From Lewinella sp. LCG006 (GTDB lineage: Bacteria > Bacteroidota > Bacteroidia > Chitinophagales > Saprospiraceae), in contig NZ_CP160680.1 of assembly GCF_040784935.1 (NCBI RefSeq), positions 4,248,501 to 4,312,500 of the forward strand: a stretch of 64,000 bases of DNA. Reading direction: 5' to 3'. Of the stretch, positions 36,434 through 43,547 are shown piece by piece. The notes beneath the pieces are model-generated. The model was not told the origin of the DNA, did no database searches, and was given only the letters and a program-made list of their open reading frames with translations. The translations under genes and the position numbers were made by a program. The stretch's first letter is position 1, and each line of letters opens with the position of its first letter.

Positions 36434-36854
36434 CCAGTCGAGCGTAATATCCACAACAATGATCGACCAAATGGTCAAATGGGCCAAGGCTAATCCTCGG
36501 GTTTTATTCCTCATTGATAGTGCAGGGGCATTGCTCTCGGCTTTTTTGTTAGGTGTAGTTTTGGTGAAATTGGAGGCTGTTTTTGGTATTCCGCCGTCAA
36601 CACTTTATGTCTTAGCAATCTTGCCGTGCTTGTTTGCGGTTTATGATGTTTATTGTTACCAGAAGAAAGAGGATGAGTCAAGGCCTTATTTAAAGGGGAT
36701 TGCGCTAATGAACATGAGTTATTGTCTACTGTCCCTTGGCTTTGCTCTCTATCATTTTGAAAGCCTTACTTACTTTGGTTGGATGTATATTTTGGGTGAA
36801 ATTTTTATAGTAATGGTCTTGGCTAGAGTGGAATGGATTGTTTCTACTTGTTAA
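36426..36854 (+). CDS. Small membrane protein with four hydrophobic segments
   Basis: A 142-residue protein overlapping the end of the methyltransferase gene by 8 bases. Hydrophobic helices lie at roughly 30-50, 55-75, 93-112 and 117-137 (e.g. SAGALLSAFLLGVVLV and TLYVLAILPCLFAVYDVYCY). There are no catalytic motifs. The start may instead be the ATG twelve codons in (MIDQMVKWAKANPR). The family is unknown to me; proteins of this type are common in Bacteroidota genomes. Confidence 0.65.
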   Translation: MLDQSSVISTTMIDQMVKWAKANPRVLFLIDSAGALLSAFLLGVVLVKLEAVFGIPPSTLYVLAILPCLFAVYDVYCYQKKEDESRPYLKGIALMNMSYCLLSLGFALYHFESLTYFGWMYILGEIFIVMVLARVEWIVSTC

Positions 36855-36913
36855 AATGTTGTTATTCAATAAATTGTATTGCGTTTGTAGCTTAGCTTTA
36901 GTCATTTAAAAAA

Positions 36914-38098
36914 ATGACGATGAAAAGCTATCTGGCGCCTTCGGCACTAAACAGAGATTTTTCAATTTCAGGGATTTCCACAAAAGGCAATTACGCTTTT
37001 TTTCTGCCCAATCTACTAGCCATTTTTACGGTATTCGCGCTATTGACATCCTGCAATAGCCAACACTCAGCAGAAAAGAAAGGGTATAAAAAGGACGATA
37101 ACCGAGCAGTTGGTGATACGCTGTCGGAAATGTTGGACAAGGGAATGATGGTTATTTTTCAAGACAAGCAGGGCAATCACTGGTTTGCTGGTGGAGATGG
37201 GGGTGCTTATAAATACGACGGTAAAAACCTGGTGCTATTTAGAGAGAAAGATGGACTGTGCAGCAATGCTATTCTGGGGATACAAGACGACCAGTTCGGC
37301 AACGTTTACTTCGATACACCAGAAGGCGTGAGTAAATTTGATGGAAGAAAATTTACCACCCTACCCATTGTTGATGATACCCTGTCGGGTAATCAGTGGA
37401 CCATGCCTTCCGAGGATTTATGGTTCAGAATGGGTTGGGATGAAAATGGCCCCTATCACTATGACGGAACCTCCTTACGACACATGGCGTTTCCAAAACA
37501 CGGAAGGGTTGACACCTTTTATGCTACTTATCCCAATGTCAGTTACAGCCCCTCTGGTATTTATTTTATTTACCACGACAAAAAAGGTGCTGTATGGTTT
37601 GGTACCGCTTCACTGGGGGTTTGTCGTTATGATGGTACCTCGCTAAGTTGGCTATATGAGGAGCAAATCACCTTAACACCTGGTGGCGGCGATTTCGGAA
37701 TACGCTCTATTCTCGAAGATAAAAATGGGCATTTTTGGTTTTGCAGCTCGCAAAATTGGTTTGAAATATTACCTACCGTTTCAACCGTTAATGGCACTAA
37801 TTACCTCAACTACCTTAAAGGGGAAGGATTTGGGTATCCCATGGAAAATGGAGAGGAAGCGTTCCTTTATTTTATGTCAATGGTAGAAGATGACCAAGGG
37901 GATATGTGGATGGTAAACGGTGATGGAGCCTGGCATAATGACGGCAAAGAAATTCATCATTACCCTCTTAAAGACGGAGAAACAGATGCGTGGGGCTTCG
38001 TTATCTATAAAGATCATCAGGGAGAACTCTGGGTTGGGACACGATTTGCGGGCGTTTTTAAGTTTAATGGTAACGCATTTGAGCGGTTCAAAGGTTAG
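36914..38098 (+). CDS. Lipoprotein with two-component-regulator-type beta-propeller
   Basis: A 394-residue exported protein. A hydrophobic stretch ending in ALLTSC gives a lipoprotein anchor around residue 46, although the segment before it is longer than usual; a later start cannot be excluded, and an inverted repeat (36901-36918) covers the first ATG. The rest repeats the Reg_prop pattern, for example GNHWFAGGDGGAYKYDGKNL, KGAVWFGTASLGVCRYDGT and GELWVGTRFAGVFKFNG: six or more blades. Such propellers are the sensory parts of Bacteroidota hybrid two-component systems; here no kinase is fused. The next gene, 15 bp on, encodes a TPR-HTH regulator, so the two may form a split sensor-regulator pair. 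Confidence 0.8.
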   Translation: MTMKSYLAPSALNRDFSISGISTKGNYAFFLPNLLAIFTVFALLTSCNSQHSAEKKGYKKDDNRAVGDTLSEMLDKGMMVIFQDKQGNHWFAGGDGGAYKYDGKNLVLFREKDGLCSNAILGIQDDQFGNVYFDTPEGVSKFDGRKFTTLPIVDDTLSGNQWTMPSEDLWFRMGWDENGPYHYDGTSLRHMAFPKHGRVDTFYATYPNVSYSPSGIYFIYHDKKGAVWFGTASLGVCRYDGTSLSWLYEEQITLTPGGGDFGIRSILEDKNGHFWFCSSQNWFEILPTVSTVNGTNYLNYLKGEGFGYPMENGEEAFLYFMSMVEDDQGDMWMVNGDGAWHNDGKEIHHYPLKDGETDAWGFVIYKDHQGELWVGTRFAGVFKFNGNAFERFKG

Positions 38099-38113
38099 CA
38101 CACTCGAAAACCC

Positions 38114-39964
38114 GTGATTTTGATGAAGATAAGGTTGATTTTGATATTTATTGGTGTGACCTGGAGCTTTGGCCTGAAGTGTCAGGTAGAGGAGGCTGCC
38201 AATACATTGGAGCAATACAAAAAAAAGTTTGCAGACTGCTTAAACGAGCAGGTCAATGAGTGCGAGGCGATGCAAGCCGATATTATTCGTTTACTACAAG
38301 TGGTAAGTCCCGATACATTTGCTGCCCGCCTTTCTATCGATTTTGCCAAAATACGCGAGGAAGCAGGTTATTGGGACGCTGCTACCGAGGCGTTCTTATT
38401 ACTTGCGCATACGCAAAATACAGCATCAGGCTTACCTTGTGAACAAGTACAAAGTCAGTTTTTACTTACCCGACAGGCATTATTTACTGGAGATCCTCAA
38501 CTCACACTTCAACGTGCAGAAGAAGCCCTACGCCTGGCGCAGGTGTGTGGAGAAGAGGATCATATTGCTCATGCTTACGCTTACCTGGGGGCGGCCCAAA
38601 TAGAATTGGGGACTTACCGTAAGGCCCTGGAATACCTGCTGATTGCTGAAAAAGGGTATGCGAAATTGAACGATCAAAAAGGGTTGGCGGTAGTGAAATT
38701 AGACATGGCCGTTGCGTATGCTGATCTGAACGAGCGCAGTAAATCTCGCCAGCTTACCCAGGAAGCAGCGATGATCTACAAAGAAGAGGGAGAAGAACTG
38801 CGTTACGCCATTGCCTTGGTTGATTTGTGCTCCGACTATCTCGATGTTGGGCTTACGGACAGTGTGCAAAAATACTTACCAGAGGCCGCGGCTATTGTAG
38901 AAGGGCGTCATCCGCTAGCAACGGCCTACGTTCAACAACACTATGGGAACTTGTACAAGCAGTTGGGCCAATATCCTCAAGCCATTGCAGCACTGGAAAA
39001 AGCTGATGCACTTAATGCGACCATTGGGGATGAGGGCCTAAGAGCAAATGTCTATGTCTTCTTGTCCGAAGTCTATACCCTTACCGGAAATGATGCTAAG
39101 GCATACCGGTATGCTCAGCAGGCGGATAGAATATCCCAGGAATTGGGCCTGAATAGCTTGCGGGTGAAAACCTTGCATAACTTGGCAGAAACGGCCTATC
39201 AGGTGGGAGCATACCAAGAGAGTAAATTCGCCTACGAAGATTACATTCAGTGGAATGATAGCTTGCTGGGGATAGAAAAACAAAAAGAAATAGCTGCTTT
39301 AGAGCAAGCATTTGCTGCCGAAAAGCGAGAGGCTGAGATCGACCGTCAGCAACAAGAAAACCAGTTGTTAAGCGAAAAAAATAAAGCACTCCAAACACGC
39401 AACTTCGCCTTACTTGCTGCTTTATTGCTATTGGGCGTGACGGCTTATGCTTTCGTCAACAGGCAGCGAATCCGTACAGAGCAGCAGCAAACACGAGTAC
39501 AACTCCAAGCTGCCGAAAATGATCGACTACAACTCGAAGTCCACTTTAAAAATCGGGAACTCACGGCGCAGGCATTGCACATTGCCCAAAAAAATGAAAT
39601 CCTCAATGATTTAAAATCAGCTTTGGACCAGTTACCGTCGGTTCCCAAAAACACTCCTTCGCTGCATGAATTAAGTAGCAAACTGCGATTTGAACTCCAG
39701 ATTGATGATAATTGGGAGCAGTTTGCGCGGCAGTTTACGGAGATGAATCCTACGTTTTTGCAACTTCTTGGTGAGCGACACGCCGGGCTTACCCAAAATG
39801 ACCTCCGTTTGGCAACGCTTCTCAGGATGAATTTAGGGTCTAAAGAAATTGCCCATATACTGAATATATCTGACGATGCAGTCAAGAAAGCCCGCTACCG
39901 TTTGCGGAAAAAGTTAGCCCTGGAAACCAGTGATAAGCTGGAGATGTACCTCTTGAGTATTTAG
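38114..39964 (+). CDS. TPR-repeat membrane protein with C-terminal HTH
   Basis: A 616-residue protein with a signal-like start (MKIRLILIFIGVTWSFGLKCQ; ATG at 38114 or 38123). About nine tetratricopeptide repeats occupy 60-390 (e.g. AHAYAYLGAAQIELGTYRKAL). A coiled coil (390-430), one transmembrane helix (FALLAALLLLGVTAYAFVN), a second coiled coil, and a LuxR/sigma4-like HTH (about 550-616; LTQNDLRLATLLRMNLGSKE plus IAHILNISDDAVKKARYRLR) follow. This periplasmic-TPR, membrane, cytosolic-HTH plan is typical of Bacteroidota one-component regulators. It likely takes its signal from the propeller lipoprotein next door. Target genes unknown. Confidence 0.82.
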   Translation: MILMKIRLILIFIGVTWSFGLKCQVEEAANTLEQYKKKFADCLNEQVNECEAMQADIIRLLQVVSPDTFAARLSIDFAKIREEAGYWDAATEAFLLLAHTQNTASGLPCEQVQSQFLLTRQALFTGDPQLTLQRAEEALRLAQVCGEEDHIAHAYAYLGAAQIELGTYRKALEYLLIAEKGYAKLNDQKGLAVVKLDMAVAYADLNERSKSRQLTQEAAMIYKEEGEELRYAIALVDLCSDYLDVGLTDSVQKYLPEAAAIVEGRHPLATAYVQQHYGNLYKQLGQYPQAIAALEKADALNATIGDEGLRANVYVFLSEVYTLTGNDAKAYRYAQQADRISQELGLNSLRVKTLHNLAETAYQVGAYQESKFAYEDYIQWNDSLLGIEKQKEIAALEQAFAAEKREAEIDRQQQENQLLSEKNKALQTRNFALLAALLLLGVTAYAFVNRQRIRTEQQQTRVQLQAAENDRLQLEVHFKNRELTAQALHIAQKNEILNDLKSALDQLPSVPKNTPSLHELSSKLRFELQIDDNWEQFARQFTEMNPTFLQLLGERHAGLTQNDLRLATLLRMNLGSKEIAHILNISDDAVKKARYRLRKKLALETSDKLEMYLLSI

Positions 39965-39970
39965 AGTGGT

Positions 39971-41017
39971 CTAACCCAAAATTCCGCCCAGTTTATTGAT
40001 GTCCAGAATATGAATTCGGCCGTCAACGATTTGTATGTAGCCGCTTTCGCGGAAATCCGTCAGGGTACGAATAACACTTTCTTTGGCGGTGCCTATCATT
40101 TTGGCGAGGTCTTCACGGAGAATGTCAAATTCTAGGGTATCTTCTTTCTCTGCGATGGCAACGAGGGTGTCGGCAACCCGTTTACGGATGGAGTCGTAGG
40201 CCAGCTGCATGAGTTGTTCTTCCTTGTCAGCCACATTGTTGGCCAGCATTTTTATCATGCGGGAGGTGACGTTGGGGTTGGCGGAGAGTAGCTTTTCAAA
40301 ATCCTCTCTCGGTACGAGCCTGAGTTCACTGTCTTCCATAGCGGCAGCCGTAAAAGTATAAGCATCCTGGCCGCTAATCAGTGGAGTGTACCCCAGAAAA
40401 TCGCCCTCCTGGCAGTAGTTGATGATGTACTCTTTGCCAAAATCATTGGTTTTGTACAGTTTGATTTTTCCCTGCTCAACCAAATACAAATAGCGGGGGT
40501 AATCGCCTTCTGTAAATACTTTTTCCTTGCGGCTGTAGCTGCGTAGGCGGTGGTCAGTAGATAGTTTCTTTAGTTCAGCGTGGCCACGCGCTTCATCAAT
40601 GAAGGCGGTAAAATTACTGGAGGTTTGGCTAAACTGGCGTTGCAAACGTTCGTGCTTAGCCAAGCGTTGTTGAACAACTTCGAGGAGCTCATCTTTGTAA
40701 ATGGGCTTCATCAGGTAATCATCGGCACCCAGGTTCATCCCTCTGCGTAAGTCTTCTTTTTCCGTCTTTGCGGTTAAGAAAATGAAAGGAACACCAAGGG
40801 TACTCTCTTTTTGACTCAGGATTTTTAATACGCCATAGCCATCAAGCTCTGGCATCATCACATCACATAAGATGAGGTCTGGTGGTGCTGCCAGTGCTTT
40901 TTCTACGCCCTCTTTGCCATTGACCGCTTCCTCCACACTATAGCCGTAAAGACTAAGTATTTCAGATAGATTTTCTCTAACCTCGGCATTATCTTCAATA
41001 ATGAGAATTCGCTTCAT
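39971..41017 (-). CDS. Response regulator with Crp/Fnr-type output (REC-cNMP-HTH)
   Basis: A 348-residue transcription factor. The receiver (1-120) has Glu8/Asp9, phospho-acceptor Asp52 (LILCDVMMPELDG) and Lys104 (MKP). A cyclic-nucleotide-binding-like barrel follows (about 150-265; VFTEGDYPRYLYLVEQGKIK). The Crp-type winged helix (about 275-348) has REDLAKMIGTAKESVIRTLTDF as recognition region. It lacks the FNR-type N-terminal cysteine cluster. It lies 32 bp downstream of the FixL-like kinase gene on the same strand, so the kinase is its obvious partner. A Crp/Fnr-type palindrome (42480-42493) upstream of the kinase is a candidate target. Confidence 0.9.
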   Translation of the reverse strand: MKRILIIEDNAEVRENLSEILSLYGYSVEEAVNGKEGVEKALAAPPDLILCDVMMPELDGYGVLKILSQKESTLGVPFIFLTAKTEKEDLRRGMNLGADDYLMKPIYKDELLEVVQQRLAKHERLQRQFSQTSSNFTAFIDEARGHAELKKLSTDHRLRSYSRKEKVFTEGDYPRYLYLVEQGKIKLYKTNDFGKEYIINYCQEGDFLGYTPLISGQDAYTFTAAAMEDSELRLVPREDFEKLLSANPNVTSRMIKMLANNVADKEEQLMQLAYDSIRKRVADTLVAIAEKEDTLEFDILREDLAKMIGTAKESVIRTLTDFRESGYIQIVDGRIHILDINKLGGILG

Positions 41018-41049
41018 TTGTACAGGTTTAAGATGAATGAAAGTTGGCG

Positions 41050-42360
41050 TTAAAGAGGTAAAGAAATACGGAAAACAGAGCCTTGACCCATTTCACTCGT
41101 AAATTCAATTTGGCCTCCCAATAAGTCCAGGTAACGTTCTACAATGTGGAGTCCTAATCCGGTGCCTTTGATGTTCTCTACATTGTGGGCGCGGAAAAAT
41201 CGGGTAAAAAGATGTTTTTGATCTTCTTTAGGAATACCCATGCCTTCATCCTTGATGGCAAAGATAATCGCTGATTCGGCTTTTTCCACCTTCAGGTGAA
41301 TGGTTTGTTCTTCAGAAGAATACTTACTGGCATTAGAAAGCAGGTTGAGCAAAATGTTGCGTAAAAGTTTTGGGTCGGTATGGATAGTCCAATCCTCTAC
41401 AAGGGTAGGGAAATTCAATTTCTGCCCTTTTTTTAGTAATAGGTTGACCTCGTCTTCCATCTCGCGAAGAAAGCCAGCTAGGTTCAGCGTTTCTATTTGT
41501 GCTTCTTGCTTTCCTTCTTCCAACCTGCTCAGCGATAGAAAGTCATTAAGAATATCATTGAGATTGCCCACCGCTGCTTTAATGCGGTCGATATGGCGAA
41601 GCCGTTTGGGGTGTTGCTCGGTATTTTGGTACATCTCTACCAGTTCCGCTGAGCTGAGAATGGTGCTCAGTGGGGTCCGGAATTCATGGGAGGCCATGCT
41701 GACAAAGCGGCTTTTCAAGGCATTCAACTCTTTCTCCTTGGCAAGGGCCTGTTGGAGTTCCTGCTCCTGTTCTCTGAGCTGATGCTCTACGGCTTGTCTT
41801 TCTTCGATTTCTTGTTTGAGCAGTTGGTTTGTACCCAGCAACTGATCTACGGCGTTGGCCAAATCTTCGGTACGTTGTACTACTTTTTCTTCCAGCGCCC
41901 GGTTGAGTTCCATAATACGTTGTTCAGCTGCTTTAATATCACTGAGGTCATGTACGACACCAGTGTACATCCGTTCTCCGTCGATATTCATTTCACTTAC
42001 CGCCAAGCGGAATGGGAAGACGGTACCGTCACTACGCAGGCCTTCTACTTCTCTTCCTATACCAATGATCTTTGCTTTTCCTGTACGATGATAATTGTGC
42101 ATGTAACCATCGTGCTCTGCGCGGTAAGGAGCAGGCATTAAGACGTTGATCTTTTTGCCCATTATCTGGCTGGGCTCGTAAGCAAAAAGCTTAGCGGCAG
42201 CAGGATTGATGGTCTCAATGATTCCTTTTTCGTCAATTGTGATGATGCCATCAGTAGCCGTATTAATGATGGCTTCCAGTCTTTTGGCTTCGGCAGTCAA
42301 TGCCTTCATTCTCTCCATTTTTGAAAGGTAAGCAATGACTGAGGATTTTCCCTCAACCAT
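41050..42360 (-). CDS. FixL-like haem-PAS sensor histidine kinase
   Basis: A 436-residue soluble kinase without membrane segments. The PAS domain (26-150) resembles FixL closely: MGKKINVLMPAPYRAEHDGY with His83 at the place of the haem-ligand histidine (His200 of Bradyrhizobium FixL), and IIGIGREVEG with Arg103 at the place of the distal Arg220; the spacing of 20 residues is identical. A coiled coil (150-215) leads to the H-box SMASHEFRTPLS (His225) and a complete ATPase domain (N-box LRNILLNLLSNASKYS, KDEGMGIP, GTGLGLHIV). It probably senses O2 and phosphorylates the REC-Crp protein encoded next. Gas binding is an inference from these residues. Confidence 0.88.
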   Translation of the reverse strand: MVEGKSSVIAYLSKMERMKALTAEAKRLEAIINTATDGIITIDEKGIIETINPAAAKLFAYEPSQIMGKKINVLMPAPYRAEHDGYMHNYHRTGKAKIIGIGREVEGLRSDGTVFPFRLAVSEMNIDGERMYTGVVHDLSDIKAAEQRIMELNRALEEKVVQRTEDLANAVDQLLGTNQLLKQEIEERQAVEHQLREQEQELQQALAKEKELNALKSRFVSMASHEFRTPLSTILSSAELVEMYQNTEQHPKRLRHIDRIKAAVGNLNDILNDFLSLSRLEEGKQEAQIETLNLAGFLREMEDEVNLLLKKGQKLNFPTLVEDWTIHTDPKLLRNILLNLLSNASKYSSEEQTIHLKVEKAESAIIFAIKDEGMGIPKEDQKHLFTRFFRAHNVENIKGTGLGLHIVERYLDLLGGQIEFTSEMGQGSVFRISLPL

Positions 42361-42479
42361 TGCAAAAAATGTGATTGATCTTTCTCCATCGAAAAGGATA
42401 CGGACGTTTTATCTTCCCTTTCAAATACAAAGTAGGTGAGAATTGAAAAGGTGGTTGCCATTGAAAATCATAAAAGTGG

Positions 42480-42493
42480 GTGACAAATGTCAT
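42480..42493. promoter_or_regulatory. FNR/FixK-type palindrome GTGAC-AAAT-GTCAT
   Basis: A palindrome with TGAC/GTCA half-sites and a 4-bp spacer, the geometry of FNR and FixK boxes (TTGAC/T-N4-A/GTCAA). It lies about midway (roughly 120 bp to each start codon) between the divergent kinase and CBS genes. The Crp-family regulator encoded at 39971 is the natural candidate binder. Confidence 0.5.
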
Positions 42494-42614
42494 CACTTAA
42501 ACCTGCCCAATAGGACGATCTTGCAGATGTAATCAAAAGCGAGGTGGCCTCCTTGAAAGAGAAAGTACCAAGCTGCGTTACAATAACTAATTTCCAAGAT
42601 CAAATTTTTCTGTT

Positions 42615-43058
42615 ATGAATATCATTGCACCGGTTTCTACGCTAATGAGCACTCGTTTGATAACTGTTAACCCAGATGATAATTTGGAAGCAGTAAAAAC
42701 TCACTTCGACGAGCACAGCATCCACCACATTCCTGTAGTACGCTACAAAAAAATTGTGGGCATTATCAGTTCTGCTGACTTCAATCATTTTCTGCGCGGT
42801 TTCACCCGCAATGAACAAGATTCTCTTCTGGAGAGTGTGCGCTTGAGAGCGTGGAAAGCAGAAGATATTATGACAAAAAAGCTGGCTAAAGTAGAGGTTA
42901 GTGACCCGATTAGAACAGCGTTGGAAGTCTTTAAAACCAACCGTATTCACGCATTACCCGTTGAAGAGAATGGTGAACTGGTTGGGATTATCACTACTTA
43001 CGATGTCATCTGTGCACTCGCAGAGGAAGAAATAAAGCTGGAGGATTATAACCGCTAG
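42615..43058 (+). CDS. CBS-domain pair protein
   Basis: A 147-residue stand-alone Bateman module: CBS1 about 8-65 (MSTRLITVNPDDNLEAV, HHIPVV, VGIISSADF) and CBS2 about 85-140 (IMTKKLAKVEVSDPIRTALE, IHALPVEENGELVGIITTYD). Such modules bind adenine nucleotides and modulate partner proteins. It has no fused effector domain. It is divergent from the haem-PAS kinase and shares with it the FNR-type site, so oxygen- or redox-linked expression is plausible. Downstream lies a thioredoxin-like gene after a structured leader. Confidence 0.9.
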   Translation: MNIIAPVSTLMSTRLITVNPDDNLEAVKTHFDEHSIHHIPVVRYKKIVGIISSADFNHFLRGFTRNEQDSLLESVRLRAWKAEDIMTKKLAKVEVSDPIRTALEVFKTNRIHALPVEENGELVGIITTYDVICALAEEEIKLEDYNR

Positions 43059-43124
43059 TAATTTAGATGTCATGGGAAGTTGATGATGAATTCATTCATT
43101 GTCACTTCCTTTGGCGTTGGTCTT

Positions 43125-43217
43125 CGCTATACAAATTCGTTCAGGGACGGAGAAAAGAGGTTTATGCCATGGGCATACCCTCGGTATTTCCGTCAAACTA
43201 CGTCGTTTTGTATAGCG
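43125..43217 (+). ncRNA. Structured leader or element: 93-nt nested hairpin
   Basis: Nested complementary arms: CGCTATACAAA (43125-43135) with TTTGTATAGCG (43207-43217), GACGGA (43146-43151) with TCCGTC (43189-43194), GAGG (43157-43160) with CCTC (43179-43182), and ATGCC (43164-43168) with GGCAT (43172-43176) around ATG. All arms are collinear, giving one long stem with internal loops. It ends 14 bp before the thioredoxin-like start. It could be a regulatory RNA leader or a miniature inverted-repeat element; I do not recognise a known riboswitch class. Confidence 0.45.
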
Positions 43218-43231
43218 TTAAATTTTTTTTT

Positions 43232-43507
43232 ATGATAGCGATTCAACTGTTCGGTATCACGGAATCTAAAAACCTGGTGGCCTGGCGCAAGCTGGTTAGT
43301 GAGGCATTGGAACAATTGGAGATCGACTTCAATATACAGGTCGTCAGTGATCTTGAGCAGTTTATCCGTTATGACCTCACTGGAATCCCTGCACTTGTTA
43401 TCGGCGAGGAGGTTTTGTTTCAGCGAGAGCTACCTGATCTGGAAGAATTAGTAGCTGTGCTTAGAGAAAAGATAGAAAATACAACGCCAAATCAGCATGT
43501 AGCATGA
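43232..43507 (+). CDS. Thioredoxin/glutaredoxin-fold protein without cysteines
   Basis: A 91-residue protein from the ATG at 43232 (MIAIQLFGITESKNLVAWRKL). The open frame continues upstream to 43067, but that part would read through the 93-nt hairpin element and looks non-coding. The fold pattern is that of small thioredoxin-like proteins: strand-helix-strand, then the cis-proline phrase LTGIPALVIGEEVLFQRELPDLEEL. The usual CxxC site after the first strand is replaced by TESKN, and the protein has no cysteine, so it cannot act as a dithiol oxidoreductase. It may be a binding or regulatory module for its neighbours (CBS protein, SulP transporter). The last codons lie inside a terminator-like hairpin. 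Confidence 0.65.
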   Translation: MIAIQLFGITESKNLVAWRKLVSEALEQLEIDFNIQVVSDLEQFIRYDLTGIPALVIGEEVLFQRELPDLEELVAVLREKIENTTPNQHVA

Positions 43508-43518
43508 TTTGGCGTTGT
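43481..43518. terminator. Perfect 14-bp terminator-like hairpin between convergent genes
   Basis: ACAACGCCAAATCA (43481-43494) and its exact complement (43505-43518) with a 10-base loop. The stop codon of the thioredoxin-like gene is within the right arm. On the minus strand the stem is followed by a moderately T-rich stretch, so it may end the SulP transcript as well. Confidence 0.65.
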
Positions 43519-43547
43519 CTAAAATTTGGTAATTGCGAAGGTAACTT

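Noticed and set aside
43067-43231. N-terminal extension of the thioredoxin-like frame
   Set aside because: The 55 extra residues are encoded by a nested hairpin element and do not resemble protein sequence; the fold starts cleanly at 43232.
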